A DNA stretch of 64,000 nucleotides from an uncultured Spirochaetaceae bacterium (GTDB taxonomy: Bacteria; Spirochaetota; Spirochaetia; Sphaerochaetales; Sphaerochaetaceae), in NCBI GenBank assembly GCA_944389505.1, contig CALXMP010000007.1:28889-92888 (forward strand), read 5' to 3'. The position numbers and the translations under genes were made by a program. Each line of letters begins with the position of its first letter. Position 1 is the first letter of the stretch. Positions 17,607 through 26,515 of this stretch are shown piece after piece. The notes below the pieces were generated by a model. The model had not been told where the DNA came from. It did not search any database and saw only the letters and a program-made list of their open reading frames with translations.

Positions 17607-19064
17607 ATGAGCGAGGACAATTCAATCAAGGTAATATCATTCAGGGCGATTCCCTTGGAAATAGATGGCAGATGGTCCGTGAGGATGGAGGCTGATGCCG
17701 ATGTGGCTGCAGATGGCGAATACATTGTCGAGGGTGAGATCCATAACGAAGCATCCTCCATGTCCGTCAAACTCAGCAAAGGCAGGCAGAGGATATCACT
17801 GGATGTAACGCCTGGGAGCGTTGAGCTGTGGTATCCGAAAGGCTATGGCTATCCCCATATATATCCATGCTCGATGAAAATCGGTGCCTGGATTGGCAAT
17901 GCCATAATCGGGTTCAGGACCGCATCGTGGGATGATGGCTGGCTTTTGGTCAATGGACGGCGGATATATCTGAAATCCGCATACTGGAAGAATACCGATG
18001 ACATAGAGCGCACTGTAAGGAGCGCTGCCGATGCGAACATGAATGCGCTATATGCCGACAACCCCCCTGAAGAGCTCTGTAGAGCCGCAGACAGGCTTGG
18101 CATAATCGTGCTCAGCAGCAGGCCCGACCCGCTCCACCCTTCAGCTGTCGAAAGCGTCATGATGCTGCCCCATCCCGATATATCCCCTTCAATCCAGCCT
18201 TACCACCTCTTCCGTGATGGCAATGATGAGAAGGCATGCATTGAGAAGCTCAATGAACCTGGAAGCGGGAGGAAAGCGCTTTTCGGGATTGAGAAGACAT
18301 TCAGGCGTCCATCATCTTTCGACAAGCTGGTCTACCTCACAGAGCTTAAGTCTGCTTTCGATGCCATAAACGCCGTCACGGCGGAAAGGATTGCGACGGG
18401 AAGTTCAAAGGGAGCTTCAATCGGCACTCTCCGTGACAGCTCTGCCCTTTCGGAATCATCGCTTGCCTCCGATGGAAGCTGGAAGATCCTCCACTATGCG
18501 GCAAGGCTTCTATATGCACCTCTCTGTCCTCTTATGGAGATCGATGGCACAAAGCTCAGGATCTACGCAGTGAACAGCGGAGAGAAGGAGGAGAACATAG
18601 AGCTGTCGGTAAAGATCCGCGATTTCCATGGCGTGAAGAAGGATGCGAGGGAGTATGCCGCAACGCTTATGCCGATGGAGGCGAAGCTCTTCGATGAGAT
18701 AGAGCTTGGACGTGTAATGCGCAACGAGTATTTCTGCTATGCAAAGCTTGCGACCAAGAACTCGCTGAGGGAAAGGAACATACTGCTCGATTCCCCTGCC
18801 CACCTCAAGCTTCAGCCGCCGCACATCAAGGCTGAATGCAAAAAGACAGGCCCGAGATCCATATCGATAAAGCTGACGGCGGAGAAGCCTGCATTCTATG
18901 TGGTAATCGACTCCGGCTCCATGCGCGGAACATTCTCTGACAACATGATCTCCGTACGCCCCTCGGCAGAGAAGAACATTGTCTTCATGACGGAGGAAGA
19001 GGCAGATCTCGACAGATTCAGGGAGAATATGAGGATTATGGATCTCTACACAGCGATGTGCTAG
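17607..19064 (+). CDS. Degenerate GH2 beta-mannosidase-like protein, probably non-catalytic
   Basis: The 485-residue product resembles the middle and end of GH2 beta-mannosidases. ELWYPKGYGYPHIYP matches their Ig-like LWxPxGYG segment, IGFRTASWDDGWLLVNGRRIYLKSAYW matches the entry to the barrel, and GSWKILHYAARLLYAPL matches the SxDYxxRxKAxHYxxxRxxAP segment after it. The family is usually about 800 residues. Here the N-terminal jelly roll is missing and most of the barrel, including the NE acid/base segment, is absent. There is no signal peptide. It is therefore probably a degenerate or repurposed sugar-binding relative. The start is at GGAGGAGCA-ATG. The end overlaps the convergent dehydrogenase by 4 bp. 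Confidence 0.7.
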   Translation: MSEDNSIKVISFRAIPLEIDGRWSVRMEADADVAADGEYIVEGEIHNEASSMSVKLSKGRQRISLDVTPGSVELWYPKGYGYPHIYPCSMKIGAWIGNAIIGFRTASWDDGWLLVNGRRIYLKSAYWKNTDDIERTVRSAADANMNALYADNPPEELCRAADRLGIIVLSSRPDPLHPSAVESVMMLPHPDISPSIQPYHLFRDGNDEKACIEKLNEPGSGRKALFGIEKTFRRPSSFDKLVYLTELKSAFDAINAVTAERIATGSSKGASIGTLRDSSALSESSLASDGSWKILHYAARLLYAPLCPLMEIDGTKLRIYAVNSGEKEENIELSVKIRDFHGVKKDAREYAATLMPMEAKLFDEIELGRVMRNEYFCYAKLATKNSLRERNILLDSPAHLKLQPPHIKAECKKTGPRSISIKLTAEKPAFYVVIDSGSMRGTFSDNMISVRPSAEKNIVFMTEEEADLDRFRENMRIMDLYTAMC

Positions 19065-20062
19065 AGGCTCTTGACTCTCTCCCACACCTCATCGATCACA
19101 GGGATTCCATTCTGGAGGTTATCCTGACGGATCATGTATGAATGCTCTCCAGGATAGAGGACCTTGCCGTCCTCTTCCACGGGAGCCGAGGACTGTGTGA
19201 AATCGATGATCCTTGAGATGATGCTATCCTCATCATCCATGCTCCCGGTCATGCGTGGATCGAATGCCATCATAATCTGAGTCACACCCGATTCTGCTCC
19301 GGATGATGTTATATCTCCGACAGTATTGCCAAGTGCTAGCATCGAGCCAAGAAGATCAAGCGCCAGCGAGAGTCCGCTTCCCTTATGATAGCCTATCGGG
19401 AGGCTTCTTCTTGTCTTCTCGATCGCTGCGGGATCATCTGTAAGCTTTCCATCCTCATCGTATCCTCCTGGGAACGGAAGCTTTTTACCATTGAGACGAT
19501 AGAGCTCAAGCTTGCCATATGAGAACTGTGACATCGCAATATCCAGGACGAAATGGACTCCATTCCTCCTTGGAACAGATATCACAAGCGGATTATTCCC
19601 GAGCTTTGGATCCCTTCCTCCCCAAGGAGGGAGGTTGGCTATTGTATTTGTCCAACAGATAGAGGCATACCCCTTTCCTGCTGCCCTGAGGCCATATGTA
19701 CCACCGCGGAGCCAGTGGTTGTTGTTTCCGAGCGCTACTATGCCGACGGCATGTTCTGAAGCGAGCTCCATAGCCCTGTCGATGGCAAGAGCAGCATTCA
19801 CGGGTCCGAAGCCCCTATGCCCATTCCAGCGCTCGAATGCACCAGCACGAAAGACGGTCTCAGCCCTTGCCGATGGATTTATTAAGCCTTTGTCCGTATC
19901 CTCGATAATCTTCGGAAACCGATTCAGGCCATGGGTGTATACGCCATCAAGGCTATTGTCAGCGAATATGGATGCGGCAATCTCCGCCTCCTCATTGCCG
20001 AAGCCGTGCCTCAGAAGTATTGAACGGAAAGTCTCCTTCATAGTCTCATATGGAACTCTCAT
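19061..20062 (-). CDS. dlgD: 2,3-diketo-L-gulonate reductase-like dehydrogenase (malate/lactate dehydrogenase type 2)
   Basis: This 333-residue NAD(P)H oxidoreductase belongs to the Ldh_2/YlbC fold family. It matches E. coli DlgD (YiaK), as I recall that sequence, over most of its length: the DGVYTHGLNRFPKII, NNHWLRGGTYGLRAAGKGY, CWTNTIANLPPWGG, MSQFSYGKLELYRLNGKKLPFPGG and PIGYHKGSGLSLALDLL segments all have close counterparts. DlgD reduces 2,3-diketo-L-gulonate in the L-ascorbate/pentose pathway. No other ulonate or xylulose genes lie nearby, so the substrate is only probable. GGAGGG precedes the start. Confidence 0.78.
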   Translation of the reverse strand: MRVPYETMKETFRSILLRHGFGNEEAEIAASIFADNSLDGVYTHGLNRFPKIIEDTDKGLINPSARAETVFRAGAFERWNGHRGFGPVNAALAIDRAMELASEHAVGIVALGNNNHWLRGGTYGLRAAGKGYASICWTNTIANLPPWGGRDPKLGNNPLVISVPRRNGVHFVLDIAMSQFSYGKLELYRLNGKKLPFPGGYDEDGKLTDDPAAIEKTRRSLPIGYHKGSGLSLALDLLGSMLALGNTVGDITSSGAESGVTQIMMAFDPRMTGSMDDEDSIISRIIDFTQSSAPVEEDGKVLYPGEHSYMIRQDNLQNGIPVIDEVWERVKSL

Positions 20063-20070
20063 GTACCCTC

Positions 20071-21207
20071 CTATATGCGCTCAAGAAGATATGCGCTCTC
20101 CTCATGTCCTGAGCCAGGATAGAAATCGAAGACGCGTGCTTTGGTTATCCTGTATCCATCGATATACTGCATATCCCTCGCCGCGGTCACGCTATTGCAT
20201 GATACATAGATGATCCTCTCCGGCTTCCATGATGAGATAAGCTGGCAGGTATCCTTGCCCAATCCTGTACGCGGAGGATCGACAATCACGGTATCAGCAC
20301 GCCTGCCGCTCTTCCTGCCCCATGACAGCGCATCGGAGGCGAATGAGTGGGCAGATGGAGCGTTCTTCTTCGACAGCGTCAGGCAGCGTTTGTCACGTTC
20401 GACAGCGTACACGGTCTTCCCTCTTCCTTCAAAGAGCGCAGAGAATGTACCCACCCCGCTATACAGATCCATGATGGATGTGCCCACGGCATTTGAACGC
20501 ACGAAATCGAAAAGAGGAGGAAGAAGTGATGGATTGGACTGGAAAAACACATCGCCAGCAACATAGTACCGTATACCGTCCACGGTCATGATTACAGACC
20601 TGTCGGAGAATGTGACCTCATCATCACCATCGAATGCACGGACTTCGGCAATCCCTGTCTCCCTGTCTATCTCACCTCTGAACATGGAGGCTCTGCCTTC
20701 CTCGATGATCTTCTTCCCATCAGAAAGGAGGGAAGAAAGCCTAGGCGTGAGCATCGGACAGCTTTCTGCATGGATAATCGATGAGGACCTTCTGGCGAGG
20801 AATCCCCACTCCTTGCTGCGTATATCCACATGGAAGCGGGCACGGTGGCGGTATCCGCTGAAGCTGCCATAGACAGGTGAATCGAACGGTGGAAGCTCAT
20901 TCAGCCCAGCTATGCGGCGGAGATTGTCCTTTACGATCTCCTCCTTCAGCTCAGCGCTGCTCTTCTCATCGACTATCTGGAACGAACAGCCCCCGCATCT
21001 GCCATAGTACGGACAGACAGGAACACGCCGCATCGGCGATGGTTCAATGACTGCAGTGCAGTCAGCTGCTATATATCCATTGCGCTCTTCCCTGATGCTG
21101 TATTCGACAAGCTCTCCGGGAAGCGCTCCATCTACGAAAACAGCCTTGCTGCCATCATGGGCAAGACCAAGGGCATCCGATACGATCTTCTCAATCCTTA
21201 CAGCCAT
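20071..21207 (-). CDS. TRAM-domain RNA uracil-5 methyltransferase (TrmA/RlmD family)
   Basis: The 378-residue enzyme methylates C5 of a uridine in 23S rRNA or tRNA. An N-terminal TRAM-like domain (1-60) precedes the iron-sulfur cysteines CPYYGRCGGC. The SAM domain has DLYSGVGTFSALF, a DPPRTGLG active-site motif and YVSCNSVTAARD, which contains the catalytic Cys. It is shorter than E. coli RlmD (about 430). The target uridine cannot be chosen from sequence. The start overlaps the pepF stop by 10 bp, so it is translationally coupled to pepF. Confidence 0.88.
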   Translation of the reverse strand: MAVRIEKIVSDALGLAHDGSKAVFVDGALPGELVEYSIREERNGYIAADCTAVIEPSPMRRVPVCPYYGRCGGCSFQIVDEKSSAELKEEIVKDNLRRIAGLNELPPFDSPVYGSFSGYRHRARFHVDIRSKEWGFLARRSSSIIHAESCPMLTPRLSSLLSDGKKIIEEGRASMFRGEIDRETGIAEVRAFDGDDEVTFSDRSVIMTVDGIRYYVAGDVFFQSNPSLLPPLFDFVRSNAVGTSIMDLYSGVGTFSALFEGRGKTVYAVERDKRCLTLSKKNAPSAHSFASDALSWGRKSGRRADTVIVDPPRTGLGKDTCQLISSWKPERIIYVSCNSVTAARDMQYIDGYRITKARVFDFYPGSGHEESAYLLERI

Positions 21208-22886
21208 TTTCCCAGCCTCTCTACATATGATGAGATCAGGTTGATTCCTGCCTGCCAGAATGACCTGTCCGTTATATCAGCACCGACAGCCGAAGCAGCA
21301 TCCTCCGCACTCATGGAGCCTGTGCGCCGTAGAAGATCCCTGTACTGAGAGGGAAAATCCGGCTCATCGCGCTTCATCAGCAATGATAGCGCGAAAAGCT
21401 CCCCAAATGCATACGGATAGTTGTAATAGGAGAAATCCGCGGAGTAGTAATGCGACTTCACTGCCCACATATACGGATGCCATTCAGAAAGCGTATCGCC
21501 ATATGCCCTCTTCTGTGCATCAAGCATCATCGAAGCACAGTCATCCGCTGTCACGGCCCCATCCGCAACCCGCTCGAATGCAGCTCTTTCGAAAAGATAT
21601 CTTGAGTAGATGTCCACAATCGTCTGCGATGCAGCCTGCAGGAACTGCTCTATGGCAAAGAGCTCCCCTTCCCCGCCCCTCTCCTCTTCGAGGATATGCA
21701 TGAAGACAAGCTTCTCAGAGAATGTGGAGGCTGTCTCCGCAAGCGTCATCGGGTATGACGAGAGAGACATCGGCAGCTTCGATAGCAGATGGTCATGATA
21801 AGCATGCCCAAGCTCATGGCTCAAGGTCAGGACGCTGTCATATGAACCATCGAAGTTCATGAACACGCGGCTTTCGCCTGTAAGCGGGAAATAGGTATCA
21901 TAGGCACCGCCTGCCTTGCCCTCATGCATGACGGCATCGACCCACCCTGATCCGATAGCCATCTCTGCAAAATTCCCCACATCAGGAGAGAAAGCACTGA
22001 ATGATGATACAACGATATCGCGGGCAGAGGAGAATGTGTACTTCCTATCAGAACCACCGACAGGTGCAAAGAGATCAAAGAATGAGAAATCATCTATGCT
22101 CAGGAGCCTTGCCTTGATCCTGAAATACTCATGGAAGATCGGAAGTGAGTCCTCAATCACGGAGATAAGGGCATCAAATGTCCTCTTTGATATCCTCGAT
22201 TCAGAGAGCGAACGGTCAAGCGGATCTTCCCATCCCCGCTTCGCATCGAGCGTCAGCACACTGCCTTTGATGCCTGAAAGGGCATAGGCGAAGGAAGATG
22301 AATGGCGCTTTAGGAGAGCAAGCTCTTCGCCGAAGGCTTTCTTCCTAACATCCCTGCTTCCAGAAGAAGCAAGTGCACGAAGCTCCGTAAGCGTCCTCCC
22401 CTCAGATATCGAGGAGGCAAGGTTCTCCTGTAAGTGCTCCCATAGAGAAGATCCAGAGATTGATAGATCCGCAGCTAGAGCCTCCTCGTCAGGAGTCATC
22501 AGATGCTTCTTCATCTGTCTTATCTCTGAGACTATATACCGGTATTCATCGGGAACATCGCCCTCATCAGGGAATGCCCTGAGAAATGCATCCTCTGCCT
22601 TGCTGAACTCCGCCTCGGCCCTCTCTGCCGCGGCCACTGCCTTGAGATACTGGGCAGATGAGGAATCGGTTGAAAGGAGCGCAGATGCATAGGCTGTAAG
22701 ATTCACAGCTATGGCAAGTCCCTCATCCCTTATCCCGACAAGCTCCATGCAGGATGCACCATTGCTGGCTGCTTTCCTGAGATCCTCTCCTATTCTGCCA
22801 AGGCGGAGGATATCATCATTGAAGGCGTCAGATGATGGCGAAGGATATATGCTGCAGAGATTCCACTGGGGTATTCGGTCATCCAT
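21198..22886 (-). CDS. pepF: Oligoendopeptidase F (M3 family)
   Basis: The 562-residue cytoplasmic zinc peptidase degrades oligopeptides. The HELGHAYHDHLL motif supplies two zinc-binding histidines and the catalytic Glu, and ETASTFSEKL downstream supplies the third ligand. The C-terminal HYYSADFSYYNYPYAFGEL is typical of the family and probably shapes the S1' site. Although its ATG is only 15 bp beyond the ABC ATPase stop, it has no ribosome binding site. A TGC-TATCAT box ends exactly 6 nt before the ATG, suggesting an own leaderless mRNA. Confidence 0.9.
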   Translation of the reverse strand: MDDRIPQWNLCSIYPSPSSDAFNDDILRLGRIGEDLRKAASNGASCMELVGIRDEGLAIAVNLTAYASALLSTDSSSAQYLKAVAAAERAEAEFSKAEDAFLRAFPDEGDVPDEYRYIVSEIRQMKKHLMTPDEEALAADLSISGSSLWEHLQENLASSISEGRTLTELRALASSGSRDVRKKAFGEELALLKRHSSSFAYALSGIKGSVLTLDAKRGWEDPLDRSLSESRISKRTFDALISVIEDSLPIFHEYFRIKARLLSIDDFSFFDLFAPVGGSDRKYTFSSARDIVVSSFSAFSPDVGNFAEMAIGSGWVDAVMHEGKAGGAYDTYFPLTGESRVFMNFDGSYDSVLTLSHELGHAYHDHLLSKLPMSLSSYPMTLAETASTFSEKLVFMHILEEERGGEGELFAIEQFLQAASQTIVDIYSRYLFERAAFERVADGAVTADDCASMMLDAQKRAYGDTLSEWHPYMWAVKSHYYSADFSYYNYPYAFGELFALSLLMKRDEPDFPSQYRDLLRRTGSMSAEDAASAVGADITDRSFWQAGINLISSYVERLGKWL

Positions 22887-22892
22887 AGGGGC

Positions 22893-22901
22893 ATGATAGC
22901 A
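22893..22901 (-). promoter_or_regulatory. Extended -10 promoter of pepF, predicted leaderless
   Basis: On the minus strand TGC-TATCAT, then 6 nt (GCCCCT), then the ATG at 22886. The box abuts the stop codon of the upstream ABC ATPase gene. No Shine-Dalgarno sequence. Confidence 0.55.
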
Positions 22902-23462
22902 TCATGGAAGACAGATAGTGAAGTCCGCTCCAAGGAGTGAGATATCCTCCTCATCATGCGAGATAAATACCATTGTCCTGCCAGCCCTGAACGAAGAGAG
23001 CCTGCGAGCTGCCCCGCGCCTTGAAACATCATCAAGCGCCCGGAAAGGCTCATCAAGGAAGAGTGCATCCCCATCGAGCAGCATGAAGCGCGCTATCGCA
23101 AGCTTCCTTCTCATCCCTCCGGAAAGCTCCAAGACCTTTTTTTCACCATCCTCAGCCAGGCCTGCATCGGAAAGCGCCCGTTCAGCACTCTCCTTGTCAG
23201 GAGCGACAGCCAGGAGATTGGAAATAGCTGAGATATTCTCCACAAGCCTGTCCTCCTGGAAGAGGATCAGTGGACGCTCAGGAAGATTCTCCACGCTCCC
23301 CTCGAACTCTCTGTCGAGTCCTGAAAGGATGCGCATAAGCGTCGTCTTTCCCGATCCTGAGGGACCGATTATGGCCGTGCATTTCCCTTCGGGGATATCA
23401 AAGACAGCATCGCTGATTACAACCTCGCTGCCGAATACCTTCTTCCTGATTACAGCTCTCAT
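22902..23462 (-). CDS. ABC transporter ATP-binding protein (taurine/nitrate/sulfonate type)
   Basis: At 186 residues this is a compact ATPase. It keeps Walker A GPSGSGKTT, Q-loop LFQEDRL, signature LSGGMRRKLAIAR, Walker B ALFLDEPFRALD and H-loop FISHDEED. It is shorter than SsuB/TauB because the region before the Q-loop and the C-terminus are trimmed. Its ATGA overlap with the permease gene shows it is the third gene of a binding protein-permease-ATPase operon. Confidence 0.88.
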   Translation of the reverse strand: MRAVIRKKVFGSEVVISDAVFDIPEGKCTAIIGPSGSGKTTLMRILSGLDREFEGSVENLPERPLILFQEDRLVENISAISNLLAVAPDKESAERALSDAGLAEDGEKKVLELSGGMRRKLAIARFMLLDGDALFLDEPFRALDDVSRRGAARRLSSFRAGRTMVFISHDEEDISLLGADFTICLP

Positions 23463-24214
23463 CTCATCAACCTCCCCGCAAGCTTTGAAGACAGAAGAAG
23501 GAATAGCCTCTCAAACAGGAATGCAAGGATGACGATGGTTACAGTCCAGGCAAAGAGATCGGGAGTCGAGAGATAGATCTTGGCCTCATAGACCCTCTCT
23601 CCGATTGACCCATCAGGCAGTCCTATTACTTCAGCCGCAATCCCGCTCTTCCATGCAAGCCCCAATGCAATCGAGAGAGACGAGAGGAAATATGGAAGGA
23701 CGGACGGGATATAGATATAACGTAAGCGCTTCATAAGACGGACATGGTATGCATCGGCCATCTCGATAAGCTCCTTCGGCGTCTCGTCGATGCCCTTCAG
23801 CACATTCGTATAGACAATCGGAAAGACCATCAGCGCGGAGATGAGGGCGGAAAGATTCCTTGATGATACCCATACAAGCGCAAGTATGACGATGGAAGCC
23901 ACCGGAGTCGCCCTCACTATCCTTACAAGCGGATCCATAAGTATGCGGAACCAGACGAAGGATGACGAGAGCCACGCTGCAGCAAGGGCTATTGCCAGCG
24001 ACAGTATGAACCCGATCAGGATTCTCGAGAGCGTGAAAGCCGCCGACATCCAGAACTGGGATTCCTGCACAAGCGCAGCAAGCCTTTCAGCGACACTGAA
24101 AGGCGAAGGGAGGAAGAGATCCTCCCCTATCATGATGGAAGCTATCCACCAGATAGCAATCCAGAATACTATAGCTGCTGCCTTATACTTCCTGCTGAAC
24201 AAAGTAGAAATCAT
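23459..24214 (-). CDS. ABC transporter permease (SsuC/TauC type)
   Basis: This protein of about 251 residues has six or so membrane segments. The BPD inner-membrane loop is represented by PKELIEMADAYHVRLMKRLRYIYIPSVLPYFLSSLSIALGLAWKSGIAAEVIG, which docks on the ATPase. It belongs to the aliphatic sulfonate/nitrate/thiamine-precursor type. The start is uncertain: the ATG at 24214 (or TTG at 24217) overlaps the binding protein gene by about 30 bp and has no clear ribosome binding site. The substrate is unknown. Confidence 0.86.
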   Translation of the reverse strand: MISTLFSRKYKAAAIVFWIAIWWIASIMIGEDLFLPSPFSVAERLAALVQESQFWMSAAFTLSRILIGFILSLAIALAAAWLSSSFVWFRILMDPLVRIVRATPVASIVILALVWVSSRNLSALISALMVFPIVYTNVLKGIDETPKELIEMADAYHVRLMKRLRYIYIPSVLPYFLSSLSIALGLAWKSGIAAEVIGLPDGSIGERVYEAKIYLSTPDLFAWTVTIVILAFLFERLFLLLSSKLAGRLMR

Positions 24215-25136
24215 CAAGAGGGGCCTTGCCTCCTACTGCCTGCGGATTCTGGGTCTCAAGGACAGAGAGATAGAATGAGAGCGCTTCATGCATCTCCTCC
24301 CCATCAATCATCACTATATTGCAGTACGGAATCGCAGCCTCAGCGGCCTTCTCAGGCACTATACCGAGCGATGCGACGACGGAAGCCGCTCTGGAATCGC
24401 TCGTCACAAAGCTGACGGAATCACTGTAATCAGAGAGGAATGCCTTTATTGCATCAGGATGCTCTGCCGCGAAATCGCGGTTGACTATCGTTACTCCTGT
24501 GATAAGTCCCAGTCCAGTGGCATCCTGCCAGAGCTGATTGAGATCCAGCGCTATCCTTATCGAGCTATCTGAGAGCACTGCAGTAGCCGCAAATGGCTGC
24601 GGAAGCATCGCAACACCATTGGTATCGCTCTTGAGCGCCGCAACGCATTCGGCATGCTCGCTCTTCCATTCGATGAAGACATCCTTACCTACCTCAAGAC
24701 CATTGGCAGAAAGAACATATTCTAGCGCATACTCAGGTGTTGCACCCTTTCCCGCTGAATAGATAGTACGACCTCTCAGATCATCGATGGACTGTACTGT
24801 ATTTCCTTTCTCTGCAATATAGAGCACACCCAGTGTATTGATTGCCAGAGCCTGTATCTTTCCATTTGTCCTGTTGTACAGAACGGATGCAAGATTTGCA
24901 GGGATAGCCGCTATATCGACATCGCCGCGCACGACAAGAGGAACGACAGCATCGGGAGAACCTTCGAGCGTGAACTCATAGCTATTGCCGCTGACAGGAC
25001 CCTCAGCTGCCTTCTCCATAAGACCGCAGAGCCCCATGGCTGTCGGTCCGCGCATGGCCGCGATGCGGATATTCTCCGCAGAAGCGGGTATAACTAGGAG
25101 AACCATTACCAGAATAGAAAGACAGATCTTCTTCAT
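24183..25136 (-). CDS. ABC transporter substrate-binding protein (NMT1/TauA-like)
   Basis: The 317-residue protein has a cleavable signal peptide (MKKICLSILVMVLLVIPASA) and no lipobox Cys. The mature part follows the type-2 periplasmic fold with PDAVVPLVVRGDVDIAAIPANLASVLYNRTNGKIQALAINTLGVLYIAE, as in NMT1/TauA-like proteins. The ligand (sulfonate, pyrimidine precursor, nitrate or other) cannot be told. GGAGG precedes its start. It heads the operon with the permease and ATPase and begins 50 bp after the NtrC-like regulator gene on the same strand, so that regulator may be cotranscribed or may control it. Confidence 0.87.
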   Translation of the reverse strand: MKKICLSILVMVLLVIPASAENIRIAAMRGPTAMGLCGLMEKAAEGPVSGNSYEFTLEGSPDAVVPLVVRGDVDIAAIPANLASVLYNRTNGKIQALAINTLGVLYIAEKGNTVQSIDDLRGRTIYSAGKGATPEYALEYVLSANGLEVGKDVFIEWKSEHAECVAALKSDTNGVAMLPQPFAATAVLSDSSIRIALDLNQLWQDATGLGLITGVTIVNRDFAAEHPDAIKAFLSDYSDSVSFVTSDSRAASVVASLGIVPEKAAEAAIPYCNIVMIDGEEMHEALSFYLSVLETQNPQAVGGKAPLDDFYFVQQEV

Positions 25137-25186
25137 AGAAGCCTCCGTCCCTGATTATAACCACGGGAAAAAGCATGGTCTATGGC

Positions 25187-26515
25187 TCACAGATCGATGC
25201 CATACTCCTGAATCTTCGTTATCAGCGTACGTCTCGAAATCCCGAGCTCCTCTGCGCTCCTTGTCCTGTTGCCTTCCCAGCGATGGAGCGACCGGATTAT
25301 CGCATTGCGCTCGATATCCTTCAGCGACTGCGCATCCTGAACGGGTATGGTATCCTTGCCATCACCACGGCCAAGGGCCTGCCTGAGATCGAGATCACGG
25401 ACTTCGATCACATCGGAATCGGCGAATATCATCGCACGCTCGATCACATTCTCAAGCTCCCTGACATTGCCGTAGAACGGATGCTGGGACAATGCGGCAA
25501 GAGCATCTGGGGAGAATCCCTTTATCCTCATTCCCATTGATTCAGCGTATTTCGCAAGGATTGCCTGGGCAAGCACCGGGATATCATCAGGGCGCTCTCT
25601 AAGAGGCGGTATGCGGATTCTGACGACGTTCAGCCTGTAGAAGAGATCCTCCCTGAATGTCCCTTCCCTGACCATATCCTCAAGATTCCTGTTTGTGGCA
25701 GCCACAATCCTGGCGTTGATAGGGATTTCAGAGGTACCGCCGAGCCTGGTTATCTTCTTCTCCTGAAGCACACGCAGTATCTTGACCTGAAGAGCTGCAG
25801 GCATATCACCGATCTCATCCAGGAACAATGTCCCGCCTGACGCGAGCTCGAAAAGACCAGGCTTGCGTCCATCGGCACCGGTGAATGCCCCCTTCTCATA
25901 GCCAAAGAGCTCGGACTCGATGAGATTTTCCGGGACTCCGCCGATATTTATAGCCATGAATGGCCCTGATGATACGGAGGAAAGGGCATGAATCTGCCGT
26001 GCCGCGACCTCCTTTCCCGTACCGGACTCTCCTGTTATCAGGACAGTTGCGGATGATGGTGCGATGCGCTCTATGATCCTTCGGATCTGCTCGACAGAGC
26101 TGCTTGCTCCCAAAAATCCAGAGCTCTTCTTCTCGCCCTCTGCCGCATTCATAAGGTTCTGGGCCTTCACCAGTCCCTTGAGCTTTATCAGCAGCTCATC
26201 GGGATCGAAAGGCTTAACGAGATAGTCGTCTGCCCCCTCCTTCAGCGCCGTCACAGCATCGTTGATATCCCCATGGGCACTGATCATCATGACAGGAACA
26301 CGGAATCCCTCAGCACGTATCCACCTCAGCAGTCCCAGTCCATCGAGGCCGGGCATCCTGAGATCCGCCACGATAGCATCATAGCGCTCCGAAGCAATCA
26401 TACGCTGGGCAGAGAGCCCATTCTCGGCGCAATCGGCATCGATACCTTCAAGATTCAGCAGCCTCTTAAGCAGCTTCCTGATATTCTCCTCATCATCGCA
26501 GACCAGAACTTTCAA
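25187..26515 (-). CDS. NtrC-type sigma-54-dependent response regulator
   Basis: This 442-residue regulator has three domains. The receiver (1-120) has the acidic pocket VCDDEEN, the phospho-acceptor Asp in IVADLRMPG and Lys in VKPFD. The AAA+ domain (about 135-370) has Walker [10 protein letters not shown], the sigma-54-contacting GAFTGA loop and Walker [13 protein letters not shown] Fis-type DNA-binding HTH ends the protein ([25 protein letters not shown]). It starts at TTG and overlaps the kinase stop (TTGA). I did not find a convincing -24/-12 promoter nearby, so its targets are unknown. Confidence 0.94.
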   Translation of the reverse strand: MKVLVCDDEENIRKLLKRLLNLEGIDADCAENGLSAQRMIASERYDAIVADLRMPGLDGLGLLRWIRAEGFRVPVMMISAHGDINDAVTALKEGADDYLVKPFDPDELLIKLKGLVKAQNLMNAAEGEKKSSGFLGASSSVEQIRRIIERIAPSSATVLITGESGTGKEVAARQIHALSSVSSGPFMAINIGGVPENLIESELFGYEKGAFTGADGRKPGLFELASGGTLFLDEIGDMPAALQVKILRVLQEKKITRLGGTSEIPINARIVAATNRNLEDMVREGTFREDLFYRLNVVRIRIPPLRERPDDIPVLAQAILAKYAESMGMRIKGFSPDALAALSQHPFYGNVRELENVIERAMIFADSDVIEVRDLDLRQALGRGDGKDTIPVQDAQSLKDIERNAIIRSLHRWEGNRTRSAEELGISRRTLITKIQEYGIDL

